A DNA stretch of 64,000 bases from Blastomyces gilchristii SLH14081 (lineage: Eukaryota; Ascomycota; Eurotiomycetes; Onygenales; Ajellomycetaceae): the NCBI RefSeq assembly GCF_000003855.2, contig NW_003101681.1, forward strand, positions 6,437,900 to 6,501,899. The letters run 5' to 3'. Shown here in pieces: positions 46,068 through 58,119 of this stretch. The translations under genes were made by a program, and so were the position numbers. Numbering within the stretch: position 1 is the first letter of the stretch; every line of letters starts with the position of its first letter. The notes beneath the pieces were generated by a model that worked only from the letters and a program-made list of their open reading frames with translations, did no database searches and was not told the DNA's origin.

Positions 46068-47694
46068 AAAAACAAAAACCGCTCCACCACGAACTCGCTC
46101 GATTTTTCGAATAAGAACCCGCCGATAGATCCATCGAAAAGCCCTCGATCATACGAGCATTTTGACCCCATCGCCGACCGCATACCCCGTGTGGTGGTGG
46201 AGTTATCCAGCCAAACGTGAACCGGACGTTGTTCAAAGCTCCAGTGTGGGATTATCCCCCGTTCTCCCCTACCACACCACAACCCCGGGCCAGAGTGCCA
46301 TACAAATTGTAAGGTGAAGTGACCTAGCCATATGCACCAATCTTCTCGATTTTGGAAGATCCCCGACCTGTAGTTGTGGAGATATCCGAGGAGCGACCTC
46401 CGCGAAAACCCTGTCCATCTTTGATGTTCCAAAACACCAACGCCAAGTCTCACCCTCGTACCGCCCTTCCCAATCTGGCCCATCCCCGGCAGAAAAATAC
46501 AAAAAGATACCTCAGCGATAATATCAAGCACATAATCAACAGACTCTTCTGAAGTGCAACCTCCACGGTCCGCCGCCAGTGTATCTAGACTTCAACACCA
46601 AGTCTCACCCCTGTACTACCCCTCTCAATCTGGCCCATCCCCAGCAGAATGATACAAAAAGATACCTCAGCAACAGCATTCAATACATAATCAGTGAACA
46701 ATGAGTCAACAGCACATCAACAACTATAAAATCAGTATACCCCAAGGTCTGACTGAGCCTTTGATCCCTGCACAGTGAGATATATTAAATCTAGTTTTAA
46801 TATCTCAATATTCAATAGATTCTGCAAGGAATTGAGAACAGCAACACTAGGTTTCTATTGAATTTGAGAATTAACTCTATATTGATATAATCATTGACAA
46901 AGTCTTCTATTTTGAGATATAAATAACCAGTTTCTCTACATCCCGCTGGCAATATTTATATTATCATATAGAAACAGACTTATATTCTCTATAATATCAA
47001 GACTCTGAAGAGGGAAAGTCTTGATAGAGAGTATACAGTAGTGCATATCTTAGCAGTTTCTATCTTATTCTTCTGCAGCAGTTAATGCAAAAAAAAGATC
47101 TTAGAAATAGTTTTTTACTTCTCTTGAAAAAGTAAGGTGTTTTTCTCTGGGTTTTACACAATATTCTTACAAAGAATTAAAAACAGAGTTGTTTTCTGTC
47201 ATAATTTCATATTCTTTTAAGTAAGAATTACTTTTTCAGTGACTGAAGAGCTTTCATTAATACTTAATTCTTTTTTACACTCTTTATTAACTGATTTGAG
47301 TTGCACACTTGTTGTGTGAGGAGAATTGGATAATTTAGAATAAAATTGAATAGTTTTAATCAATTTCTCTGCAAAAAACTGATTTATTTTTTGTCAGTTT
47401 TTCTCTTAAAAACTGTCATATCATCTGATTTATTATTAATTGATATCATACTTTTCCTCACTGTATCCCAAGAAAGAGATTGTAAAGATTTTATTGATTT
47501 ATCTTAAAAATCAATTTTAGTTTATTAGATTCTCTTCAAAAATCTAACCTAGTTACTGAACTAGTGTGAAAAAAATCAGGTGTTTTATACACAAAAGTCT
47601 TTTATTCTTCTTTTGAAACAGTCTGACCAACTTTTCAATTGAAAACAGACTTAGAAATATCTCAATTGAAACAGTCTGACCAACTTTTCATTGA
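46068..47694 (+). promoter_or_regulatory. LINE 5' UTR with unmutated GC-normal start and a direct repeat
   Basis: The first ~0.7 kb is rich in CpG and CC/GG, unlike everything around it; composition drops to AT-rich after about 46740. It contains a direct repeat of about 100 bp (46437-46538 and 46593-46692, sharing CCAAGTCTCACCC, CAATCTGGCCCATCCCC and GATACCTCAGC). Position and repeats suggest an internal promoter, as in other full-length LINEs (inference). A 159-codon minus-strand ORF in this part has no recognisable domain and is probably chance. Confidence 0.7.
46437..46692 (+). repeat. Direct repeat in LINE 5' UTR
   Basis: Two units of about 100 bp separated by about 54 bp. The second unit carries C-to-T / G-to-A differences (CACCCCTGTACTACCCCT against CACCCTCGTACCGCCCTT), so decay starts inside this repeat. 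Confidence 0.85.
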
Positions 47695-49308
47695 GTGAAA
47701 ACAATGAGTTCAAAAATACACTCAGTTGATGTGGAAAAAGATGCTTTCTCAAATGCTATTTCTGAGATTGAAATTCTGAAGAGAAGAAAGAAAGAAGAAA
47801 TAGAGAAACAACAAGTTCTTGAAATACAGGAACTTGAAAAAGCAAGCAAGATTCTTGGAAAGCAGTGTCTGAGTGAGATGAATAAAGAAGTTCTGTTAAT
47901 TCTTCATGCTCAGGCTAGACAACTACAGGAGATGATCAAGTTCAAACTTGGAATCTCAAACACAGTTCAAAAAACCTTGAAAATTCCTAGTACAATCACT
48001 GACTCTTCATCTTGCTCTTCTTCTTTCTTTCTTCCTACTTCTTCTTCTTCTTTGAATCAGAAGAAAACATATGCTTAAGCAGCTGAATCTGCTGTCTCTA
48101 AACCTGCTGTCTCAAAACCTGCTCAAAATCCTGAGAAAACTAAGAAGAATACTACTCATGCCTCTATTCATAGAAAAGTGGAAAAGAAAATGCAAAAAGA
48201 GAAAAACTTTCAAATCTCCAGAAATAGAAGACTTATTCTCAAAGTCTCAAATCAGGACATTCTGCAAAGAAACAAGCTAAACTCAAATCTCATTTTCAGA
48301 ATCAGAAATGAAATTAATCAGCAGTTCTTTTCTCAGTTGATGACTGATATTGAAGTTCAAAAATCAGTTATAGCTTCAATTGAATCATCATTCTTTAGAA
48401 ACTTCATCATTCTGACTACAATGCCTGAATTCAGTGCTGAATTCCTTATTCAGAATGAGAATCTCTGAAAGTCAGCAGTAGAATCTTTGCTAAACACAAT
48501 AATTCTATCTGAAAGAGATGAAAAGTGGGACAAATTCATTCTTCATGATATTTCAGTTGAAATTTTTGACTGTGAAGAAGAAATGCTACTTCTCAAAAAT
48601 GAATTGAAAGAATACAACTCCATTCAACTGAGAAAGAAGCCTGTATGACTAAATTCAATTGAGTTTAGACAAAGCAGAAGAAATGCCTCTGTTCTAGTAT
48701 ATACAAAAACACTTGAACAGTCAAAGATCTCTGAAGTAAGAGTAGCAGGTTTGAAAATGAGAGTTCATGAATACAAAGACTCAAGAATGAATCTCAAAGC
48801 TCAAACACAGTGTTCAAACTGTCAAAGATATGGACACTTTGCAATCTCATGTTTTAGAGACTCAAAATGTGCATTCTGCATCAGAGATCATAAAACTAGT
48901 GAGTATAAATGTGAAACATGCTTAAAAAGAGATGAAATTTGTTAACATACTCTGCTTAAGTGCTCTAATTGCAAAGAAAAACATGCATCTAGCTCAAAAG
49001 AATGTATGTTTGCTCCTAGAACTCAAAAGAACTGGAGAAAAGATGAAGCTCAAAGTCAATCTAGAACTGAAGAGAAGAGTCAAGCCAGTAAACTCATAAC
49101 TGCAAGTTCAAAAAGAAGAAACTCTTAATTATCTAAGTCTTCAAACTTCAATTCTCCAGTGAAATGTAAACAGAATTTGAATTCTTAAACTCCTGTTAAG
49201 ATTAGAGAATTGAGAAATGACTCTGGTGATAAACTAGATATAATGCAAGCAGTTGAGATTCCTACTTTTCAGAACAGTTATAATCTACTATCTGATGATA
49301 GTGATTAG
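47695..49308 (+). pseudogene. LINE ORF1: zinc-knuckle (gag-like) protein
   Basis: 537 codons in one frame, broken by about four TAA (probably former CAA Gln) and two TGA. An N-terminal Lys/Glu coiled coil (ISEIEILKRRKKEEIEKQQ) is followed by three Cys/His knuckles: CSNCQRYGHFAISC (CX2CX4HX4C), CAFC-x3-H with a downstream Cys, and CSNCKEKHASSSKEC. This triple-knuckle order is typical of Tad/I-type ORF1, an RNA-binding protein of the retrotransposition particle. Ends with TAG at 49306. Confidence 0.88.
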
Positions 49309-49331
49309 ATTCTTCTCTACTCTCTTTTAGT

Positions 49332-52300
49332 ATGAATATACAATAAAAACAACAAAAAAAGTTTAAAAACTCTTCAAAAATCACATTTATTCAAAATAAT
49401 GTGAATAGAAACTCAAATTGCATTTATTCTTGTCTTCAAATTGCATTTGAATAAAAAGTTGATTTTATACTGCTTCAGGAGCTGAATTTTGATGCTGAGC
49501 AAAAATATGTCATTTCTCATTCAAGCTACTACTGCTTTTTATCTCAAAAGTCTGAGATAAAGTCAAGAGTAGTGATCTATGGAAGAAAGAGATCAAGATA
49601 TCAATTTAATCTAAGATTTGATATCATGTCTGACCCTGATATTCTGGTGGGTGATATTATAGATAAAGAAAATGAGTTTGATACTATACAGCTCATAAAT
49701 ATCTATAATGAAAAGTCATTGAAGAAAAATAACAATATCTGGACAATTGATAGAGGATTTCTGAACATAACTCCATCAAGAAACTCTATAATTGCAGGAG
49801 ATTTCAATGCACATCATCTCTGATGGAATTCAGAATGCAAGAGAGCAGTGAGAGCTGATAATCTGGTTGAATGAACCTTTGAGCATTCAATAGATTTGGT
49901 TAATAAGTCTGATCAACAAACATTCTTTAGAAAAGGCATGAAACAGAAGTCTATTATAGATCTAACATTTATGTCACAAAATCTAATGGAGAGAAGACTT
50001 GTAAACTGGTTTATTGATTCAAATGAGACATCAGGATCAGGTCATGAGATTATTCAATTTGATATTGAACTGAGTGAAAAACAAATGAGTGAAAATCCTC
50101 TTCTCTCTAATCAGTATAACTTTGAAAAAGCTGATTGAAAAGCAGTTGAAGAAAGCATAAAACTGTTAAAATCTGAAAGACAGAATGAGCTATATTGGAA
50201 TTCTGGTCAAGATATCTCAAATGAAATGCTTAAGAATAGAGTGAAGCTTATTACATCTATTATTCTAACAAGTGTTAGAGATAATATTTCAAAAAGAAAA
50301 TCTTCTGAGTATTCAAAACCTTGATGAAATGAGAATATCTCATCTAAAAGAAAAGAATTAGCTACTGTTAGAAGAGATTGAAAGAATGATGTAATATCTG
50401 ATGAAGAGTTCAAAGCTGTCAGAAATGAGTATTTTTCAGATATTAAAAGAGCTAAAACAGACTGCTGGAATAAATTTCTTGAAGAAGCACAAGAGAAGGA
50501 AGTTTTTAAAGCTTTTAACTATACTAAAACAAGAAGTGTAGCAAAACTTTCAGCTCTAGAATATGAGTTTCAGAATGAATTATATACAGCAAACTCTTTT
50601 GAGGAAAAATGTCAAGCTTTCATGAGAATTCTCTTTCAGAACTCACCAGATTCAGATTCAGATTCAGAGGAAGAGAATATATCACTTCTCAACTACATTG
50701 ATGAAAATGACTGGGAATGGCCTGATCTTACACAAGATGAATTAGAGTCAGCTATCTTCTCAAGTTCTGTTAAAACTGCTGCAGGTCCTGATTCAATTAA
50801 TCACTTGATTATTCAAAATACATATTCCTACTTAAAGAATGAATATTTTGAGCTCTTTTTCAATCTCTTGAAAAATGGATATCATTCTGAATGCTGGAGA
50901 GAAGCCACTGGAGTGATTCTTGCAAAACCTAATAGAAAAACTTCAATTCCTAAGTCATATAGAGTAATATCTCTATTGAACTGCCTAGAAAAGGTTTTAG
51001 AAAAGATAATAGCTACTCAACTATCTTTTATAAGCTCTATAGATGATTCTCTTTTATTCAGTGAATAAATGAGAGATAGAAAACAGTGTTCTGTAATTGA
51101 CACTGTTCTCTCAGTTGTTCATGATATTCAAATAGCAAAGCATGAGGGTCTGGTCTCAACTGCAGTTTTTATTGATATAAAAGAAGCATTTGATCATGTT
51201 TCAAAGTCAAAGTTAATTCAGACATTGAAGATATTAAAACTGCCACTTTCTCTAATAAAATGAGTTAACTGTTTTATGTCTAAAAGAATTATACAACTCT
51301 TCTTTGATGGAATGAAACAAGACAAGACTGAGATAAAAATAGGAGTATCACAGAGGTCTTCAATCTCACTCATTTTATTTGCAATATACACTGCATATCT
51401 ATTCAAAAATAGAAATATGAGAATAGTGTGATCTCTGAGTTATATGAATGATATTGATCTAGTCTACAGCTCAAAAACTATCAAAGAGAATTTGAAAGTA
51501 ATTGAAGAAGCTGCAAAGAAAATCTTTGTTAGAGCAGATATCAATCAAATTCAATTTGATATGAATAAAACTGAGTTAATTCATTTCTTTCCTAGATTCA
51601 ATGAGAAAGAACTATCTCTAACTCTTTTAAATAGAGAGATTAAACCCAGTGTAAATGTCAAATGGTTAGAAGTATGATTAAACTCCAAGTTGAATTTTAA
51701 ATATCACATTCAACAAAGAACTGTCAAGGCAGAAAGACTATTGAACAACATAATCAGACTATCAAATACAGAGAGGGGTCTATTCTTCCAGGCTATGAGA
51801 CAGTTATATATAGCCTGTATTACATCAGTAGCTGATTATGGAGTTCAAGTTTGATGAAATAATCAAGGGAATTTCACTGAACTCTTTCAAAGTCTGCAAA
51901 ACAGAGTCTTGAGAAGAATTCTGAGAGCATTCAAATCATCTCCTATTAAAGCAATGAAAATTGAAGCTTCAATTCCTCCTCCTGCTATTAGATTTGAAAA
52001 GGCCTGTATGAACTATGCTCTGAGAGTTGTAAAGATGAGCTCAAATCATATAATCAGAGAAAGAGTCTCTTCTTCATTTCCATCAATTAACTCTGGAAAT
52101 GAACTGGATTGAAATAGATTTCTTGATTGAAATGAAAATAATTCTTCAAAGAAAATGCCTTCTCAACTGTACAGACTATGCTCTCTGATTAAAAATCAAT
52201 TTTCTTCTTTAAATGTTGAAAAAGTTGATCATGAGAAGTTATCTCCCTGAAGAAAAAAGCTTGAATCGCTTATAGACTTACAAATAAGTGAACTATCAAA

Positions 52301-53294
52301 AGAGAAAGAATATGAACAGCATTTGAAGAGAATTTCTACAATCAATATAAAAGACTCTATTCTGATTTATTCAGATGACTCAAAAAATGAGAACTTGAAT
52401 AGATTAGGCGCAGGCATTGCTTATACTGAAGATAATATTAATTTTATCTCAGATTTCTGAAATCTAGGCTCTGAATGTGAAGTCTTTGATGCTGAACTAT
52501 TTGCAATAGTGAAAGCTTTCAAACTTATTAAAATAAAATCTCATAAAAGAGGAAATTGTTTGAAAGAGGTATGAATATTCTCTGATAGTCAAGCTGCTTT
52601 GAAAAGACTTAGAAATAGTCAGATTCATAATGATCAAATGAATCTTGAACTGATCTTAAACTCTGTTTTAAAAATTCAAAAGAGAAGAATATCAAAGCTG
52701 AGAATTCATCTGCACTGGGTTCCTGCTCATATGAATATTCATGGCAATGAATTGGCTGATTCAGCTGTAAAAAAGGGTGCAGAATTAAGCAGATCTATTC
52801 AAAAAATTGTGTCCTGATCTTTTATAAAGAGAAAAATAAAAGAATCTTGTTTAGACAAGTGGAATGAAAGCTGGCAGAAACAAAAGAAGAGTATACATTA
52901 TTCAAGATTTGAAACAAAACTCAAGTGGAAATCTTGTTCAATTAAATGTAAAAAGAAAATATTCTCATCTATAATACAGCTGAAACTAGGACATGGCTAT
53001 TTCAAATCTTATATACAAAGATTTGATGATAGATTTGACTCAATAGAATGCTCATTTTACAATACAAATGAGAACCCTGAGTATATTATAATGTACTGTG
53101 CATTATACAATAGTCTCAGAGCCAGATTGAAAGAGAAGTATGATCTAAATCAATTAAATATGAGATTCTTATTCTCAACTGAGACAGGAATTAAATACTT
53201 AATAGACTTTCTATCAGAAACTCAAGCAGCTACAAGAAAATGGCTAAATTCAGAATTATCTGAATATGAAGAGGAGGAAATCAATCAGATATAG
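49332..53294 (+). pseudogene. LINE ORF2: endonuclease, reverse transcriptase, RNase H
   Basis: 1320 codons in a single frame without frameshift. Order: APE-type endonuclease (IIAGDFNAHH, then WNSE), RT (KTAAGPDSINHLI, PKSYRVISLLNCLEKVLEK, AVFIDIKEAFDHV, GVSQRSSISLILF, catalytic YMNDIDLVYS where D has become N), and RNase H (ILIYSDDSKNE, VFDAELFAIVKAF, IFSDSQAALKRL, HWVPAHMNIHGNELAD). Near the C terminus is a degraded Cys/His motif (MYCALY). By hand I count 17 TGA, 3 TAA and no TAG in frame. TGA falls at conserved Trp sites, for example V(W)IFSDSQ, DF(W)NLG, GVQV(W)(W)NN and LEV(W)LNSKLNF. About fourteen other Trp keep TGG. Confidence 0.93.
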
Positions 53295-53661
53295 TCTGTT
53301 AAAACAGCTATACACTCTCTTTTAATAATTTGTTTTGTTACAGTCTTTCTTTATTTTATCTTTTTCTTTAAATTTCTTTCTGTCTATCTATTGAATGTGT
53401 CTATCTTTAAGACTGTGTTCTCTTTTCTTTTGTCATGATATTGTCAAATGGTTTCAAAGTATCAAAAGATGTTAAAACACTGCAATTTGTAAACAGTTTT
53501 TGTATTCTGGGCTGGAATTTTCTGATTTTGCATATCTGAAATTGATGAATGTACAATAGTTAACTTTACAGACATAGAAAAAACCCTGAGAACTAAAGTT
53601 CTCAGGTAGATGTCATAGTCTCTGACTGCATACATCTATAATTGAAGAATAATAATAATAA

Positions 53662-53676
53662 TAACTAATATCTTCA
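53662..53676. repeat. LINE target-site duplication, right
   Basis: TAACTAATATCTTCA directly after the (AAT)n tail; identical to 46053-46067. Confidence 0.93.
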
Positions 53677-54489
53677 GATCTAGAAGCTGATGTTCTCAGT
53701 TCATTCAATGAGTGTCTGTTACATTGAAAGATATATCTTACTCTTATTATGAGAGAGCATCTGTTATCAAGTTCTGACTACTGAGACAGTAGTGTATTAT
53801 AAAATAAAAGTGACTTAAGAACTCAAATCATTGCATCTATTATTCAGTGAGTTTATAGATAGTTATAAAGTATTTAAAGTTCTTATAATCTATGATTATC
53901 TCAAATTCAGAGATACTTCAGAGTTTAGAATCTCATTCTTCTAAACAGTGTACAATTGCAAGAAGTTTCTTATTATAGATCTCATAATTATGTTCAGCAG
54001 AACTCAGTTTCTTAGATATGAAGATATATGATTATAGAACATCTTCATCATCATATTACAATATCACTTCTTCTATTATATAGCTAGAGAAATCAGTCTC
54101 AATAACTATCTTATAATCAGAATTGAATATTATCAGTAGAGAGATATTAATGAATATCTTCTTCATCTGTGTAAATACAGCTTCAGTGTCTGCTGATCAT
54201 TGAAATACTGAGTCTTTCTTAGTGAGATCTGTAAGTGATCTCACAATATCTGAGAAGTTTCATATAAATTACTGATAGAAATTAGTGAATTCAATGAAGC
54301 TTTATACATCTTTCACAGTATATAAAGCTTCTTATTTGAGAATGACAGAGATCTTCTCAGAATTTATTCAAATTCTCTTATCAGCTTCTATGATGAAATC
54401 TAAGTATTTAGTACTCTTAACTTTAAAATCATACTTATCAATATCAATTGATAGTTCTGCTTCTTATAGTTATTGTAATACTCTTTATA

Positions 54490-54690
54490 CATACTCTTGA
54501 TACTCTTTTCTGAATTCATCAGTGAAGATGAGAATGTTATCTAGATAAGCAGATGCAAACTTATTAAGAAAATCTCAGAGTACTCAGTTGATATACTTCT
54601 GAAATGTACTGAGAACATTGATCAGTTCAAAGAGTGTGACTACTTATTTAAAGAGATTATATCATGTTTGAAATGCTGTAAGCTACTTAT
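54490..54690 (-). pseudogene. Gypsy reverse transcriptase remnant (base-family element)
   Basis: The minus strand reads AFQT, YNLFK, VVTLFELINVLSTFQKYIN and FASAYLDNILIFTDEFRKE, with TGA/TAA between. This is the Ty3/gypsy RT palm; the catalytic YLDD reads YLDN. The surrounding 53.7-57.0 kb carries the rest of gag-pol in closed frames. Confidence 0.85.
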
Positions 54691-57092
54691 CTTCTTCAGT
54701 GATGCAGATCTTATGAAATACAGTGATAACATATAACTTTATAAATCATTGAGCTTGTTTAATGTAAGCTGGAGTTTCATTGATAAGAGATAAAGAATAA
54801 CAGTTCTTCTTCATTAATCTATTCAATTCTTAATAATTTATACAGAACTGAAGTTCTTTATCTGATTTCTTTGTAAAGAGAATAGCGGCTGCAGTGAAAG
54901 AGTTATTAATATATATAAATTCTTTATTCAACAGATCATTAAGTGTCTTTTGAAGAAGAAGAAGTTTATCTTGAGACATGTTATAAAGAGAGTCTCATGA
55001 CAGTTTAAGATTCTTATCATTCTTTTTCTCTAACTTGATACTGTGATTCACTCTAGAATCTTATAAGAAGAGTATATTTATAATATTATCTTATTAAAAG
55101 ATATCTAGATATTCATGATATTATTGAGAGAGTTTTGTATGAGAATCTGTTATTGTAACACAGAATAACTTTTCTAGAGTCTTTTTAATATCAGTCAGAC
55201 TGATAGAATAGATTGTCATATAATTCTACTATCAGTAACTTCTTTTTCAGAGTATTTCATATGTGTTGACAGAGATCTGTGTTTGATTCATGATCTTATG
55301 AATATTATCTTTGTGAATTCTATCATTGTTAGAGAATATCAAGCATCTGTTTTAAGTGTTCAATAAGATATCTTATTCAGATAGTCAGATAAGTTCTAAC
55401 ATAAGATTATAATTAAGATTATTAACTTCATATATATAGACATCTTCATATTAGTGTTCTCTTACATCTATGATTAACTTCATCATGTAACAGATACAAA
55501 TGTCTTTTGAATCATTAAATTCAGAGTTTTGATAAGAGAATACACTGAAGATTATAATATCTTATGACTGAAGATTTTATCATTGTATAGTAACATAGAT
55601 CACTGTCTATCATGACTTTCATATTATACATATTATCAATCACAGTAGATATAAGAATTGCATTTATTGTTATTTTCTCTTTAAATCATTATTATCTGAC
55701 CTTTTCAAGCTTCTATTTATAAATTTGAATAGAAGCTAATCTTTTCTCTGTTTCATCAGAATATTCTCATAGTTATCTTCTGAATCTTTCTTCGCTGCAA
55801 TGTGATTGACATGAACAGACACTGATTCATTCTTTAAGTGAGAAGATATGTAGACTAATTAGTAGTTGAAAGCAATGTGTTCTGATCAGTTACAGTTGAT
55901 ATACACTTCATATTAATGTTGATCAGTTACTTCTTCAGAGGTGATTTCAGAAACTCAGAAGCCTGTTTAAATGATGAAAACTCTTGCTTGTATATAGATA
56001 TTTGAATCTATTCAATTCATGATATCTGTATCATTGCTGTTACTTCTCTTTAGTGCAGATATATAAGTAACTGAGATGTAATATCTTCTATTACTGTTCT
56101 GTATACTCTTGAGCTTGATAAGATGATCATTTAATGTTCAGAGCTGTGTGCAGAAGTCTTTATAAGTCTGATCTTTATCTACACTTATAAGAGTCTGTAA
56201 GAGTTTGAAAGTCAATGTCTTCTTGAGCATGCTAATCTTCATTTAATCTTCTCAAGACTGATTATCTGCTTCTAGAATCTTGATATTGAAGTCAGAAATG
56301 AATGTTATAAGAGAAATATTTCTCTGTTAAACACTCTGTAATTAATCTAACATCTTCTGTTACATGACAGTGTCTCAGAACAGAATATCAAGATATTTCT
56401 TAATATTATCAGCTATTCATAATACTGATTCACATGCTTTTATTCATGAATGAAACTTCTGTTTTACATGATTCTTCAATTATTCATTAATATACTAATC
56501 TTGATTGATTAATGAACTGATGACATCTTTATCTATATTCAGTTTCATGAGCATTTTCATTCTCCATGATGAGTAGAGAGTGAGATTGAAAGTATTGAAA
56601 TATATAAGAGTATCTAAGCATTCTTTCAGTGCTTTTCTATTCAATTCTGTAGATGTTGAAATCACATGAGTTAATTATTGAATTTCTTTATATTGAAGTT
56701 GCTGAGTTGCGTGTATATCTGCTATCTATTATTATTATAATTTCAACATTGCTCAGAGTCACTGTGACATTACATCTATACTTATATTTGAGAGTTTCAT
56801 ATTATTATTAGATATGATTATATCGCTTTATCAGATATGTGATATCTGTAGAAGTGTAATTATATAAATATCTCATATATCTGAGATCAGAACTCTCAGG
56901 TCTTTCACTGACATTCTCTTTATAAGATCTTATTATGAGGTCAGAGTAACTGGTAAGTAAGCTTTTATCTAAGAACTCAGTATTCACTTAACTGTTTGAC
57001 TGTTTCTCTATTTCTTACATGTCATTATATATTCACATATCTCAGTGAGTAATTGTTTCTAATGAGGAGATAATGTGTGAATAATTGTTTCT

Positions 57093-57436
57093 TATAAGAG
57101 GTCTACACCGAATAGATCAGTATAATATTATAGGTCTTATATAACAAAGATAAAAATGTTAAAGAAGAAAAGAAAGAGAAAGTGCAAGAATCAGTAATTA
57201 AGATGAATATTTATATATGTATGTGATGGTGTACGCGGTGGAGCTTCAGAGTGGAAGAATATACACGTGTTTATAGCGGCTGAGAATTGATAATCAAGAA
57301 TGGCTGAGAATCGGAGTGTATGTATTTATAATGACTGAGAATCAGTGATTGAGAATGGCTGAGAATTGAAGTGTATATGAAATCTGTGAAGTGTAATGAA
57401 ATAGTCTATATAATTGATCAGGTGCAGCCTGCCACA
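57093..57436 (-). repeat. Gypsy LTR shared by two element bodies
   Basis: Starts TATAAGAGGTCTACACC and ends GCCTGCCACA. The left side continues into 5' internal gypsy sequence, the right side into 3' internal sequence (polypurine tract side). It is thus 5' LTR for one body and 3' LTR for another. Confidence 0.8.
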
Positions 57437-57694
57437 TTAGCTCTCTCTTTTCAGAAGCAGTTTTCATCAGTCATAAGCTGCTGTTTCAGATAATATGAAA
57501 CTCAGAGTTCAGATCAGTTGATTGTAACTGACTCATTTCACAAGATATTATCAGCTATGACTGTGTGATCTCTTATTGAGAATTTCTTCAATCTCTCACT
57601 CAAGTTCATTATCTTCTTCTATGATTCCTGACAGTTGTCAGTCAGAAGTCAGTTGAGAAGAGAATAAATCAGTGATAATACAGTGAAGCAAGCT
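57437..57694 (-). mobile_element. Gypsy 3' internal fragment, left of hAT-B
   Basis: Matches 21803 onward and 43778 onward. Interrupted by hAT-B at AGCAAGCT and resumes at 63586. Confidence 0.85.
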
Positions 57695-58119
57695 TAGACT
57701 GGCCGCTGGGACCATGAATTTCACATTTGGTCCCATTTGGTCTGGTCTCATACATTTCTTGGCGTGAGTCCCACCAGGACCAAGCCTCAAAAAAATCTGA
57801 AAATGGATCATTTCTGAGAGAAATGGCGTGAAAAATGACCAGATTTAATTCAAGAACAGTGAAATGAGAGTAATTTTTCAGAATAAACTGTGAAAGATGA
57901 TCATTCTTTCAAAATCAGAATGAGACTGAGACTGAAGATCAAAATCAGTCCTATTCAGTTCATTCAGTGATTGCTTATATAATCAGAATTTGGTAATGAT
58001 TATTGATAATGCTCATGAAACAACTAAATACATTCTTGTGTAAGTTTATTCTTCACTTTCTCATGAAAACTACACTTCTCTGATATACTGTGATCAGAGG
58101 TATTAAACTGTCTGATAAT

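Larger units (their letters stand above)
46068..53661 (+). mobile_element. Full-length Tad-like LINE (7.6 kb) with 15-bp TSD
   Basis: Non-LTR retrotransposon with a 1.6-kb 5' UTR, ORF1 (zinc-knuckle protein), ORF2 (endonuclease, RT, RNase H) and a 3' UTR ending in (AAT)n. The RNase H domain, CCHC ORF1 and TSD length fit the Tad1/I group of filamentous fungi. No frameshift is seen in either ORF, but there are many in-frame TGA and a few TAA. Inserted in the base-family gypsy element. Confidence 0.95.
44148..57436 (-). mobile_element. Base-family Ty3/gypsy element (about 5.7 kb net), minus strand, split by a LINE
   Basis: LTR at 44148-44455 (3' on the minus strand) and LTR at 57093-57436 (5'). 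Subtracting the LINE and one TSD leaves about 5.7 kb, a normal gypsy size. The 46067 / 53677 junction is continuous in the palindrome copy at about 23376. RT motifs are on the minus strand near 54.5-54.7 kb (FASAYLDNILIFTDEFRK, VLSTFQKYIN). All coding is broken by stops. Confidence 0.85.

Noticed and set aside
46052..46531. 159-codon minus-strand ORF as a real gene
   Set aside because: It lies in the unmutated LINE 5' UTR, reads out across the LINE edge into gypsy sequence, and has no domain or splice signals. Likely a by-product of GC-normal composition.
47695..53294. TGA read as tryptophan (altered genetic code) in the transposons
   Set aside because: TGG is also used for many Trp in the same ORFs, TAA stops occur too, and the host gene EXO84 ends in TGA. 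Directed C-to-T mutation at CpC and CpG explains the pattern better.
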